Positions 31,539 through 39,576 of a stretch of DNA of 45,426 bases are shown piece by piece. The position numbers were made by a program, and so were the translations under genes. The notes under the pieces are model-generated. The model saw nothing but the letters and a program-made list of their open reading frames with translations. It did not search any database and was not told the DNA's origin. Positions within the stretch are counted from its first letter, which is position 1; every line of letters starts with the position of its first letter. This DNA is from DASUPK01 sp036505735 (GTDB lineage Bacteria > Actinomycetota > Thermoleophilia > Solirubrobacterales > 70-9): the NCBI GenBank assembly GCA_036505735.1, contig DASXSZ010000075.1, positions 1-45,426 of the forward strand, in the 5' to 3' direction.

Positions 31539-32452
31539 TGGCCGACCTGCGGATGGCCTACTGGCCCGGCTGCGTCTCGCGCGGCTTCACCACCGAGCTG
31601 CACGGATCGATGGCGCTGGTCGCCGAGCGGCTCGGCATCGAGCTCGTCGAGCTCGACCGTGCCAACTGCTGCGGCGCCGGGGTGATCGCGGAGCACAACC
31701 AGGAGCTGGCGGACACTCTGAACGCGCGCACCTTCGCGCTCGCACAGCAGACGGGGTTGCCGATGATGAACATCTGCTCCACCTGCCAGGGAGCGCAGTC
31801 CGAGTGCCAGCAGCGCCTGCGCGACTCGGAGTACCGCTCCCACATCAACGAGACGCTCGCCGAGGAGGGGCTCTCCTATGACCCCGAGGGCTTCTCTAAC
31901 AAGAACTTCCTCTGGGTCCTGGTCGAGGACTACGGCCTCGACCGATTGGCGGAGCAGGTGACGCGGCCACTCGACGGCCTGCGCGTCGGCCCCTTCTACG
32001 GCTGCTACATCCTGCGCCCGAAGCACCGCCTCGGCTACGAGGACCACCCCGAGCGCGATCTCTACCTCGACAGGCTGATCGAGGCCCTCGGCGGCGAGGT
32101 AGTCCAGTACGACGGTGCGCGCAAGTGCTGCGGCTTCCCGATCATCACGATGGCCCGCGAGGTCTCCCTGCGGCAGGCCGGTACGCACGTCGGCGACGCG
32201 CTCGACGCGGGGGCGGACTGCCTCGTCACCCCCTGCCCGCTCTGCCATCTCAACCTCGACATGCAGCAGCCCGAGGCCGCCAAGGCGGTCAACCGCGACC
32301 TCGGCCTAGCCGTACTTCACCTGCCACAGCTCGTCGGCCTCGCCCTCGGTTTCGAGCCGAAGGAGCTCGGCATGAGGAAGCACATCGCCTCGACCAGGTG
32401 GGTCGAGGAGCGGCTGTCCGACCGCGAGGCCGCTGAGCCGGCCGCTGCTTGA
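31538..32452 (+). CDS. CCG-domain (HdrB/SdhE-like) subunit of the succinate dehydrogenase cluster
   Basis: The 304-residue protein has two cysteine-rich CCG domains: C12, NCCGAG (C44/C45) with CSTC at 80-83, and C156, KCCGFP (C197/C198) with CPLC at 233-236. This is the pattern of heterodisulfide reductase subunit B, of the C-terminal half of thiol:fumarate reductase TfrB and of SdhE in class E succinate:quinone reductases, where such domains bind an unusual iron-sulfur cluster and replace the haem-bearing membrane anchor. It has no clear transmembrane helix. The start ATG overlaps the sdhB stop by one base (TGATG), so the two are translationally coupled. Confidence 0.9.
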   Translation: MADLRMAYWPGCVSRGFTTELHGSMALVAERLGIELVELDRANCCGAGVIAEHNQELADTLNARTFALAQQTGLPMMNICSTCQGAQSECQQRLRDSEYRSHINETLAEEGLSYDPEGFSNKNFLWVLVEDYGLDRLAEQVTRPLDGLRVGPFYGCYILRPKHRLGYEDHPERDLYLDRLIEALGGEVVQYDGARKCCGFPIITMAREVSLRQAGTHVGDALDAGADCLVTPCPLCHLNLDMQQPEAAKAVNRDLGLAVLHLPQLVGLALGFEPKELGMRKHIASTRWVEERLSDREAAEPAAA

Positions 32453-32461
32453 GGCGGGCCC

Positions 32462-32746
32462 TTGGCCGACTCGCTTCAGGAGGAGGTCCGGGTGATCGAG
32501 GAGCGCCTCGCCCTGATCGAGGTGAGGCTCGAGCAGCTCTTTCAGCATCTTGACATCACCCCTCGCGCCTCGGCAGACGAGCCCACTCAGGAGGCGCTCG
32601 CGCATGACCCGGCCACCGATCCGGAAATCCAGGATCTGCTGGCGAAGGGCAACTCCGCGCAGGCGACCAAGCGCTACCAGGAGCTGACGGGCGTCAGCCT
32701 CGAGCAGGCGAAGAAGGCGATCGATCAGGCCCAGGCGGGTGGCTGA
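32462..32746 (+). CDS. Small protein with L7/L12-like C-terminal segment
   Basis: This 94-residue protein begins at TTG, 9 nt after the CCG-domain gene stop, with GAGGCGGG as a possible ribosome site. Residues 5-30 are helical and coiled-coil-like (EEVRVIEERLALIEVRLEQL). The end (about 62-92: NSAQATKRYQELTGVSLEQA, then KKAIDQA) resembles the C-terminal domain of ribosomal protein L7/L12, seen in several small actinobacterial proteins. It is the fourth gene of the sdh cluster, but I cannot tell whether it is part of the enzyme. It could be a small subunit in the place of SdhF, though it lacks SdhF-type amphipathic features. Confidence 0.65.
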   Translation: MADSLQEEVRVIEERLALIEVRLEQLFQHLDITPRASADEPTQEALAHDPATDPEIQDLLAKGNSAQATKRYQELTGVSLEQAKKAIDQAQAGG

Positions 32747-32776
32747 GTCCTTGCGCTGAGGGCGCATCTCCGGCGG

Positions 32777-32782
32777 TAGCTT
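32777..32782 (+). promoter_or_regulatory. -10 element (TAGCTT) of the SHOCT membrane protein gene
   Basis: TAGCTT ends 10 nt before the ATG at 32793, the upper limit of the spacing seen in this window. Confidence 0.4.
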
Positions 32783-32792
32783 CAGCCGGCAG

Positions 32793-34139
32793 ATGGCCTC
32801 GACGGACCCCCCGGAGACGCAGCACCGGATCACGATCCGGGTCCTCGTGGTCCTGGCCTCGATCCTGGCGTTCCTCGCGATCTTCACGAGCTGGGTCGAT
32901 CGCCAGGCGCTCGACACCGACCAGTGGGTCGACACGAGTGGCAAGCTGCTCGAGGACAAGCAGATCTCGGACGCGCTCGCCACCTACGCGGTCGACCAGC
33001 TCTATGCGGACGTGGACGTCGCCGCCATCCTGAAGAAGCGGCTGCCCGAGGGACTGCAACCGATCTCCTCCCCGGTGGCGGCCGGGATACGCCAGTTCGC
33101 CACGCGGGCCGGGCAGCAGGCGCTCCAGTCGCCCCGGGTGCAGAACGCCTGGAAGGACGCCAACCGCGTCGCGCACCGCGAGCTTGTCGCGATCCTGAAG
33201 GGAAACAACGAGGCTGTCTCGACCCAGAACGGAAAGGTCGTGCTCAATCTGCGGCCACTGGTCCTTCAGCTCGCAGACCGGATCGGGCTGAAGAGCCAGG
33301 CCAACGACCGCTTGCCGCCTGACGTCGCGTCGCTGGAGGTCGCCGACGCCAAACAGCTTCACAACGCCCGCACGCTCACACGGCTGGTCGAGGGCCTGGC
33401 CTGGGTGTTCACATTCGGCTCGCTGGCCCTGTTCGGGGTGGCGGCCTACCTGGCGAAGGGCCGTCGCTGGGTGGTCGTCCTCGGCTACGGTCTCGGCCTG
33501 ATCGCCGCCGGTCTGGCGGCGATTGCCGTGCGCAGCGCCGCCAAGGGGCTTGTCGTGGACACGCTCGCCAAGACCGAGGACGCCCGGGTCCCCGCCCAGC
33601 ACGCCTGGGACATCGCCACCGAGCTGCTCAACAGCATCGCCAGCAGCGTGATCGTCTTCGGCGTGCTGTTCGTCGTGGCGTCCTTCCTGGACTCACCCGC
33701 CAGGCAGGCAGTCACGATCCGCCGGGCGCTCGCGCCAACCCTGCGGGAGCGGCCCGGGATCGTCTGGTCGGTCTTCGGCGCCGCCGCCCTGCTGGCGCTG
33801 ATCCTGTGGCCGCCCGCGGGGACCCGCCAGATCTTGCTCAGCCTGGTGCTGATTGCGCTGGCCGGCTTCGGCCTGGAGGCGCTCCGCGGGAAGACCGCCC
33901 GCGAGTTCCCGGGGGCGGAACCAGGCGATTGGATCCTGGAGATGCGCCAGCGGGCTCGCCGGGCCAGCGCCAAGGCGGGGCGTCGGATCGGCTCGGCGAT
34001 GAGGGAGCTGACGGATGACGACAAGCATCCCGACGACGCGAAGCTCGACCGGCTCGAGCGTCTCGGTGAGCTGAAGGAGAAGGGCATGCTGACCGCGACC
34101 GAGTTCCGCGAGGAGAAGAAGAGGATCCTCAGCGGCTGA
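32793..34139 (+). CDS. Multi-pass membrane protein with C-terminal SHOCT domain
   Basis: The 448-residue protein has an N-terminal helix (VLVVLASILAFLAIFTSW, about 17-34), a soluble extracytoplasmic region of roughly 160 residues (helical, with VDQLYADVDVAAILKKRLPE), then four or five further helices between about 200 and 365, a basic cytoplasmic linker (RQRARRASAKAGRRIG) and a SHOCT module at the end (about 415-448: LDRLERLGELKEKGML, then KKRILSG). No catalytic motif is seen. The same SHOCT module occurs in the soluble protein at 5285-5707. Its 3' end overlaps the convergent antiporter gene by 11 nt. Confidence 0.85.
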   Translation: MASTDPPETQHRITIRVLVVLASILAFLAIFTSWVDRQALDTDQWVDTSGKLLEDKQISDALATYAVDQLYADVDVAAILKKRLPEGLQPISSPVAAGIRQFATRAGQQALQSPRVQNAWKDANRVAHRELVAILKGNNEAVSTQNGKVVLNLRPLVLQLADRIGLKSQANDRLPPDVASLEVADAKQLHNARTLTRLVEGLAWVFTFGSLALFGVAAYLAKGRRWVVVLGYGLGLIAAGLAAIAVRSAAKGLVVDTLAKTEDARVPAQHAWDIATELLNSIASSVIVFGVLFVVASFLDSPARQAVTIRRALAPTLRERPGIVWSVFGAAALLALILWPPAGTRQILLSLVLIALAGFGLEALRGKTAREFPGAEPGDWILEMRQRARRASAKAGRRIGSAMRELTDDDKHPDDAKLDRLERLGELKEKGMLTATEFREEKKRILSG

Positions 34140-35316
34140 CGCGTCGTTCGATCCAGCGCGCCCCAACGGTGTCGGTGAGCCCGTGCACGACGATCGAGGC
34201 GAGGATCACGAAGGCGGCCGTCTCGAAGATCGCGGCGGCCTGGTCGACGTCCGAGTTGAGCACCAACTCGGCGAAGAGGATTCCGGCGACGCCCTTCGGC
34301 CCGAACCAGGCGATGAAGGCTCGGTGAGGCTTCGGCAATCCGACCCGGACGAAGGAGAGGCTGATCGCGACCGGACGGGCGACGACCAGCGCGAAGGCGA
34401 TGAAGGCGATCAGCAGCGGGATGCTGCCGTGGTATCCGGTGGCGACGATCAGGGCGCCGAAGGCGAAGAAGGTGAGCACCTGCAGGATCGAGCTGACGTT
34501 CTCGCTGAAGACGACGAAGTCGTCGGCGATGTCGTGCTCGGCGACACCCAGCGAGATCCCACACACGAAGGCGGCGATCAGGCCGTTCCCGAAGGTCACG
34601 TCGGCGATCCCGTAGGCGAATAGACCGACGCCGAGGGCGTAGATCCCCTCGTAGCGCCTGACGATCCCCCCGCCCGGCAGGTGGTGAGTGAGACGGCCCG
34701 CGGCCTGACCGAGGATCACGCCGATCACTGCCCCGAAGGCGGCCTCACCGACGAGCTTCGCCGCCTCGGTGCCGGAGTCGGCGCCGGGCGCCGCGAGGAT
34801 GATGAAGAAGAGGACGAACGGCAGCGCCAGGCCGTCGTTGAGGCCCGACTCGAGGTTGAGAGCGTGCCTGACCGAGGCGGGGACGCGCTGGGAGGTGACG
34901 ACGGCCGAGGTGACCACCGGGTCTGTGGCGGAGAGGACCGCGCCGAGCAGGAAGGCCTCGGCCCAGCTGAGCTCCGAGAAGAGCAGCTTGGCGGCAAGGG
35001 CCAGCAGGGCGAGCGTCAGCGGCATCGCAATCAGCAGCGCGCGCACGACCGGACCCCAGTGCACGACGAGCAGCTCCCGCTCGACGAACAGCCCGTCGGA
35101 GAACAGGGTGACGATCAGGGCGAGCAGGAAGAGGTGGACGACCGCTGAGTCGGATCCGTCGACGTGAATGGCCCCGGACTCGGCCAGGATCAGCCCGGCC
35201 CCGACCGACAGCACCGAGATCGAGAGGACGGTGCCGTGCATGAGGCCGGAGAGCGCCGCGGCCAGCGCCAGGAGGGCGCCGCTGAGCAGCAGAGCCTCGC
35301 CGAAGCCGACGTCCAT
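34129..35316 (-). CDS. Cation/proton antiporter (CPA1/NhaP-like)
   Basis: The 395-residue protein has about 11-12 hydrophobic helices and the conserved CPA features: SATDPVVTSAVV in the unwound helix, LNLESGLNDGLALPFV carrying the Asn-Asp ion-binding pair, and FGPKGVAGILFAEL near the end. It exchanges monovalent cations for protons across the cytoplasmic membrane for pH and salt balance; whether Na+ or K+ is preferred is not visible. There is no C-terminal TrkA/RCK domain. TATAAG lies 6 nt before the ATG. Confidence 0.93.
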   Translation of the reverse strand: MDVGFGEALLLSGALLALAAALSGLMHGTVLSISVLSVGAGLILAESGAIHVDGSDSAVVHLFLLALIVTLFSDGLFVERELLVVHWGPVVRALLIAMPLTLALLALAAKLLFSELSWAEAFLLGAVLSATDPVVTSAVVTSQRVPASVRHALNLESGLNDGLALPFVLFFIILAAPGADSGTEAAKLVGEAAFGAVIGVILGQAAGRLTHHLPGGGIVRRYEGIYALGVGLFAYGIADVTFGNGLIAAFVCGISLGVAEHDIADDFVVFSENVSSILQVLTFFAFGALIVATGYHGSIPLLIAFIAFALVVARPVAISLSFVRVGLPKPHRAFIAWFGPKGVAGILFAELVLNSDVDQAAAIFETAAFVILASIVVHGLTDTVGARWIERRVSR

Positions 35317-35322
35317 GCGGGG

Positions 35323-35328
35323 CTTATA
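35323..35328 (-). promoter_or_regulatory. -10 element (TATAAG) of the antiporter gene
   Basis: TGTATAAG on the minus strand gives a TATAAG hexamer 6 nt before the ATG at 35316, close to the TATAAT consensus and predicting a leaderless mRNA. Confidence 0.5.
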
Positions 35329-35351
35329 CAGGCGGGCGCGGAGCCGCCCAG

Positions 35352-36485
35352 CTAGCAGGCCGGCTTGTTCAGGATCTTGGCGTCGAAGGGCTGCAGGCCG
35401 GCCTGCCCGGCGAAGCCGAGGCGCGGCAGGCCGAAGTTGTCCTCGATCGAGCGCAGCAGGCTGTAGTGGTTGTAGGCATCGATGGTGACGGTGCCCGGCT
35501 TGATGCAGGGCGAGACCATGACCGCGCCGATGCGGCCACCGCCCGGACCAGGAATCGATCCGCCCGCGTTCACGGTATTCGGGCCAGGCTGCTCGCCACA
35601 GCAGGCGCTCGCGTCCGGGTTCGCTGACCGGGGGTCACCCTCGGCCTCGTCGAAGGTGATGATCAACAGGCCTCTGTCCTTGTAGGCCGGCGAGGCCAGG
35701 ATCTTCGGGACCAGGCCCTTGAGGAAGGTGTTGGCCTGGACCATCCCGCCTGGCTGGCCGTCAGGGCAGGGGGTGTCGTGCCCGTCGTTGCAGAGGTCGG
35801 GAGTGATGAAGGCGTAGTCGGGTGTGGTCGAGGCGGAGGCGAGATCCGTGGAGAGCCGGGTCAGATCGACGTCGTTTGCCTGACAGGTGGGGAAGTCGAT
35901 GATCGACTCGAAGTAGACGAAGGGGTTGTGCCGAGCCGCGTATTGATCGGTCGCCGTTGCCGTCTGCGTCGAATCCCTGGAGTTGAACGCCGGGTGCCGG
36001 CAGCTGGCGGGCTGCGCCGGCGCCGAGTTGGACATGTCCTGCATGTAGCCCTTCCAGGTGTAGCCGTTGCCCTCGAGCTGGGTGGCGATGTTCTGCACGC
36101 CCGGCCCATACACGCAGCCCTGCCCGACGTACTGGCCGTTGCTCGTCGGAGTTCCCGGCAGGAACTTCGTGTAGACCTGGCAGTCCGACTGCGTCTCCGC
36201 GTTCGGCCCCTGCCCGCTGACCATTGAGATGTAGTTGTCAAGGCTGAGGTGGCCGGTCGCGTAGTAGTTGGGGACGAAAGCTCCCTGTGAGGTGAGCGTC
36301 TTCGCCAGGTATGGGATCTGCGTGTTCGGCCCGAAGGTCTCGTCCGCGTTCTCGTTCTCCAGCACGACGATGAACACGTGCTTCACGTGCGGCACCGCTG
36401 TCCCGGAGACCTGGGCCGTTGCACCGACCACCCCGGCGGCGAGTGCCGAGGCTACTGCCACCGCGAGTGCAGTCCGGCGGCTCAC
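35352..36485 (-). CDS. Exported phosphoesterase (PF04185-like), second enzyme of the operon
   Basis: The 377-residue protein has an N-terminal signal sequence (SRRTALAVAVASALAAGVVG) followed by a phosphoesterase domain of the phospholipase C/acid phosphatase family: HVKHVFIVVLENENADETFG with the metal-binding Glu-Asn, NYYATGHLSLDNYISMVSG, and GLLIITFDEAEGD with the Asp-Glu metal ligands. Eight or more cysteines in the mature part suggest disulfides outside the cytoplasm. It hydrolyses phosphate mono- or diesters; the substrate is not predictable. The GTG start overlaps the stop of the preceding gene by 4 nt (GTGA), so translation is coupled. Confidence 0.88.
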   Translation of the reverse strand: MSRRTALAVAVASALAAGVVGATAQVSGTAVPHVKHVFIVVLENENADETFGPNTQIPYLAKTLTSQGAFVPNYYATGHLSLDNYISMVSGQGPNAETQSDCQVYTKFLPGTPTSNGQYVGQGCVYGPGVQNIATQLEGNGYTWKGYMQDMSNSAPAQPASCRHPAFNSRDSTQTATATDQYAARHNPFVYFESIIDFPTCQANDVDLTRLSTDLASASTTPDYAFITPDLCNDGHDTPCPDGQPGGMVQANTFLKGLVPKILASPAYKDRGLLIITFDEAEGDPRSANPDASACCGEQPGPNTVNAGGSIPGPGGGRIGAVMVSPCIKPGTVTIDAYNHYSLLRSIEDNFGLPRLGFAGQAGLQPFDAKILNKPAC

Positions 36486-38026
36486 CCCACCACCCCCAGC
36501 GCACTGATCTGGTCGCTCAGTCGCTTCACAGTGCTGTCCGGGCTGGAGAAGATCTGCTCCGGATTGGCGGGCCCCGTCGGGTAGCCGAGTGCGTCGAAGT
36601 ACTCGAGCATCTCCGGCGAGCCGATGTGGAGGCCTTCGCTCTGCTCCGCCTCCTCGGCCGCGGGGTCCAGGCCCGTGCCTTGCAGGTCGCAGGGCGTGGT
36701 GATCGGCGGCAGCGGTAAGGGCAGGTTCGGTACGTCGAAGTTTGGGTTCTCCCAGTCGAACGAGCGGCCGATGTTTGACGCGTAGCGGTGCCGCCGGTTG
36801 AGGTAACCCAGCCCGAACCGGTACGAGAGCAGTTTGAGGATCGACTCGTGTGTCACGGTCATGTGGCTCACATATCCGCGGCGAGCGTATGGCGAGATCG
36901 CTACCCCGGGGATGCGGAAGCCGGTGATGCCGAAGTTGTCGTCGAGGTTCGAGCTCTGGCGGTCATCGGGGACGAGGACCGGCGAGACGTGGTCGAAGAA
37001 CCCGCCCCACTCGTCGTAGTTGACGAACATCGCTCCCCTTCGGAACTGCGGCGAGGAGACGAAGGCGTGGACGATGTCGGCCATGAAGGCCTGACCGATT
37101 CGGATGTCGCCGTGCGGGTGCTCATCGCCGGAGAGCCCGCGACCACCACCGCCATCCAGGAACATCGGGTCGACGAAGGCGAGGTTGGGCAGATTGCCCG
37201 CGGCGGCGTCGGCGTAGAACTCGGATACCGGCTTGATGATCGAGAGGTATCGGGGCCCGAAGATGCCGATGAAGGCGAGGTCGCTGAAGTAGTAGGTGAC
37301 CTTGAGTCCCTGGGCCACCATCAGGTCCCAGATCGTCAGCCACTTGTAGAGACCTCCGTCCGGAATCGCTGCGACCGCGTCCTGCGGCTCGGCGTTCGTC
37401 CGGTTGCCGCCCGAGGTGGCGGAGTGCATGTACTCGCGGTTAGGCCAAGTCGGGCCGAGCAGTGAGCAGAAGTAGCGGTCGTACAGCGTGAAGGCGTCCG
37501 CCACAGCCGGGATGAACGGGATGTCGGCCTTGTTGTAGTAGCCGAGCGCGAAGTCGTCGTTGGGTGACCTGCGGAAGCCGTCGACCTTGCCACCGTCGTA
37601 CTGGGTGCGCCCTCCCTCCCAGGAGTGGTCGGGATCATTGAAGGCGCACCCTTGGAAGTCCGGCGCGAGCGGGTGGGTCGGGTGTGGCAGGCCTTGGTCG
37701 TCTTGATAGGAGAGCCCGGCGTTCTTGGCATCCGCATTGGGGTGCCACCCGAAGTAGTGGTCGAAGGAGCGGTTCTCCTGCATCAGCACCACGAAGGTGT
37801 CGATGGGCATGTTGCTCGGGCTCGGGAGCCCCGGGGCCGTCTGGATGCTCGCGGCCTGGGAGATCAGCGCCTTCGCCGGCAGGGCGGCGGCGAGGCCGGC
37901 CGCGCCGGCCAGGACCGCGGTCTTCGTGAGGAACTCGCGGCGTCGCATGTGCTCCGCGGGATGCTCGGTCGCCAAGCGCTCCTCGGCCTCTCGATCCGCG
38001 AACTCGGAGTGGTCCTGTTCCCTCAC
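36482..38026 (-). CDS. Tat-exported phospholipase C-like phosphoesterase
   Basis: The 514-residue protein has a twin-arginine signal (MRRREFLTKTAVLAGAAG, about 26-43) after a charged leader, then a phospholipase C-type domain: PIDTFVVLMQENRSFDHYFG with Glu/Asn metal ligands and the Ser that serves as nucleophile in this family, GGKVDGFRRSPN, and AMFVNYDEWGGFFDHVSPV with the later metal ligands. Tat export means that it folds with metal in the cytoplasm first. The frame is open to 38104, but a GTG at 38026 overlaps the upstream RTX gene stop by 4 nt (GTGA) and is preferred. An ATG nearer the twin-arginine motif is an alternative. Confidence 0.9.
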   Translation of the reverse strand: MREQDHSEFADREAEERLATEHPAEHMRRREFLTKTAVLAGAAGLAAALPAKALISQAASIQTAPGLPSPSNMPIDTFVVLMQENRSFDHYFGWHPNADAKNAGLSYQDDQGLPHPTHPLAPDFQGCAFNDPDHSWEGGRTQYDGGKVDGFRRSPNDDFALGYYNKADIPFIPAVADAFTLYDRYFCSLLGPTWPNREYMHSATSGGNRTNAEPQDAVAAIPDGGLYKWLTIWDLMVAQGLKVTYYFSDLAFIGIFGPRYLSIIKPVSEFYADAAAGNLPNLAFVDPMFLDGGGGRGLSGDEHPHGDIRIGQAFMADIVHAFVSSPQFRRGAMFVNYDEWGGFFDHVSPVLVPDDRQSSNLDDNFGITGFRIPGVAISPYARRGYVSHMTVTHESILKLLSYRFGLGYLNRRHRYASNIGRSFDWENPNFDVPNLPLPLPPITTPCDLQGTGLDPAAEEAEQSEGLHIGSPEMLEYFDALGYPTGPANPEQIFSSPDSTVKRLSDQISALGVVG

Positions 38027-38433
38027 GGGGTGACCACCGTCTCGCAGTCGTAGACGCCCTCCTCGGAGCGGTCGACGTACGCGGTGTCGTTGCCGGCGGC
38101 GCAATCGATCGTGTCGGAGCCGTCGTCCCTGGCGAAGATCGTGTCGTCGCCGGCGCCACCGTTGATCACGTCATAGCCGGGGCCGCCGGTGAGCTTGTCG
38201 TTACCGCCCAGACCGGAGATCACGTCGTCTCCGCCCGCGCCGTTGATCGTGTCGGCGCTCTCGGTGCCAACCAGCGTCTCGCCTGCTGGCCCGCCGTTGA
38301 TGGTCTTGGCGAACACCACGGCACCGGTGGCGAGGGCGATCGCGACCAGCACCGTGACAGCCAGCACGAGGGCCTGGCTGCGCTCCCCCACGCGACGCGC
38401 ACCGGCGCCGGTCTTTGGCGTCGTACCCCTCAA
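38023..38433 (-). CDS. Membrane-anchored RTX-type calcium-binding repeat protein
   Basis: This 136-residue protein has one transmembrane or signal-anchor segment (ALVLAVTVLVAIALATGAVV, 21-40) followed by an extracellular array of glycine-rich nonapeptides: GAGGDDVIS, GLGGNDKLT, GGPGYDVIN and GGAGDDTIF (65-100), which match the GGxGxDxux calcium-binding consensus. Two cysteines (111, 130) may close the end. It starts with TTG at 38433, placed by TAGTCT 9 nt upstream. It is the first gene of a three-gene operon with two exported phosphoesterases, joined by GTGA overlaps. Calcium binding is predicted from the repeats; a role in holding or activating the enzymes is inference. Confidence 0.82.
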   Translation of the reverse strand: MRGTTPKTGAGARRVGERSQALVLAVTVLVAIALATGAVVFAKTINGGPAGETLVGTESADTINGAGGDDVISGLGGNDKLTGGPGYDVINGGAGDDTIFARDDGSDTIDCAAGNDTAYVDRSEEGVYDCETVVTP

Positions 38434-38442
38434 GCGCGGGCG

Positions 38443-38448
38443 AGACTA
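38443..38448 (-). promoter_or_regulatory. -10 element (TAGTCT) of the RTX-phosphoesterase operon
   Basis: TAGTCT on the minus strand lies 9 nt before the TTG start at 38433 and supports that unusual start. Confidence 0.45.
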
Positions 38449-38490
38449 CCCAACCGCCACGGGCGATGCGTCACTTCGCTGTGAACGCGG

Positions 38491-39546
38491 TCAGCTCAGG
38501 CGGGCGCCGGCCGGGACCTTGACCAGGCCGCGCTCGTGGAGCAGCTCCGCCACCTGGACGGCGTTGGTGGCGGCGCCCTTGCGGAGGTTGTCGCCGACCA
38601 CCCAGAGGTTGAGGCAGCGCTCGTGCGAGGGATCGCGGCGGATGCGACCCACCAGGACCTCGTCGCGCCCGGCGACGGCGATCGGCAGCGGGTAGATGCC
38701 CGCACCGGGATCGTCGAGGACGACCAGGCCGTCGGCCGCCGAGAGCAGCTCCCGGCACTCCTCCGGCGAGAGGTCGCGCTCGGTCTGGACATTGACCGAC
38801 TCGGAGTGACCAGTCACCACCGGCACCCGCACGCAGGTAGCTGAGATCCCGACGGCCTCCGTGAGGCCGAGGATCTTGCGCGTCTCCGCCATCACCTTGC
38901 GCTCCTCGGTCGTGTAGTCGTCGCCGTCCTTGAATGTCTCGGCCTGAGGCATGACGTTGAAGGCGACCTGGTGCGGGTAGACGCTCGCCTCGACGGGCTT
39001 ACCGTCGAGGACCGCCTGCGACTGCTCCCGCAACTCCCTGACCGCGTTTCGGCCGGTGCCCGAGACCGACTGGTAGGTGGAGACGATCAGCCGCTCGATG
39101 CCTGCCGCGTCGAGAATCGGCTTCAGCGCCACCATCAGCTGCATCGTCGTGCAGTTGGGGTTGGCGACCAGCCCGTTGTGATCGGCGACCGCATCGTCGT
39201 TGACACCGGCGACGACCAGGGGAACGTCATCGTGCATCCGCCAGTAGCTCGTGTTGTCCACCACAATGGCGCCGGCCTCGATCCACCTCGGGGCCCATTC
39301 GGAGCTCACCTTGCCGCCGGCGGAGCTCAGCACCAGGTCGAGGCCCTGGATCGACGCGTCAGCGAGCTCCTGAACCTCGAGCTGCGACCCCGAGAACCGG
39401 ACCTTGCTCCCCGCGGAGCGCGCGGAGGCGAGCGGTACCAGCTCCCCGACCGGGAACTTGCGCTCCGCCAGCACCTCGAGGATCGTCGTGCCGACGGCGC
39501 CGGTAGCGCCCACCACCCCGACGCGGTATTCGCCGTTCGAGCTCAT
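38491..39546 (-). CDS. asd: Aspartate-semialdehyde dehydrogenase
   Basis: The 351-residue enzyme reduces aspartyl phosphate to aspartate semialdehyde with NADPH, the branch point to lysine/diaminopimelate, threonine and methionine. The NADP-binding start is RVGVVGATGAVGTTILEVL. The catalytic Cys is in ANPNCTTMQL, and VSTYQSVSGTG follows as the active-site loop. The His that acts as base lies in RVPVVTGHSESVNV. It follows lysC by 30 nt on the same strand, a classic ask-asd pair, yet it also has its own TACCCT 7 nt before the ATG. Confidence 0.96.
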   Translation of the reverse strand: MSSNGEYRVGVVGATGAVGTTILEVLAERKFPVGELVPLASARSAGSKVRFSGSQLEVQELADASIQGLDLVLSSAGGKVSSEWAPRWIEAGAIVVDNTSYWRMHDDVPLVVAGVNDDAVADHNGLVANPNCTTMQLMVALKPILDAAGIERLIVSTYQSVSGTGRNAVRELREQSQAVLDGKPVEASVYPHQVAFNVMPQAETFKDGDDYTTEERKVMAETRKILGLTEAVGISATCVRVPVVTGHSESVNVQTERDLSPEECRELLSAADGLVVLDDPGAGIYPLPIAVAGRDEVLVGRIRRDPSHERCLNLWVVGDNLRKGAATNAVQVAELLHERGLVKVPAGARLS

Positions 39547-39553
39547 CTTCGGA

Positions 39554-39559
39554 AGGGTA
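39554..39559 (-). promoter_or_regulatory. -10 element (TACCCT) of asd
   Basis: TACCCT on the minus strand ends 7 nt before the asd ATG at 39546, in the short gap after lysC, and suggests a separate leaderless asd transcript. Confidence 0.5.
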
Positions 39560-39576
39560 CGGACTGCCGCCGGCGG

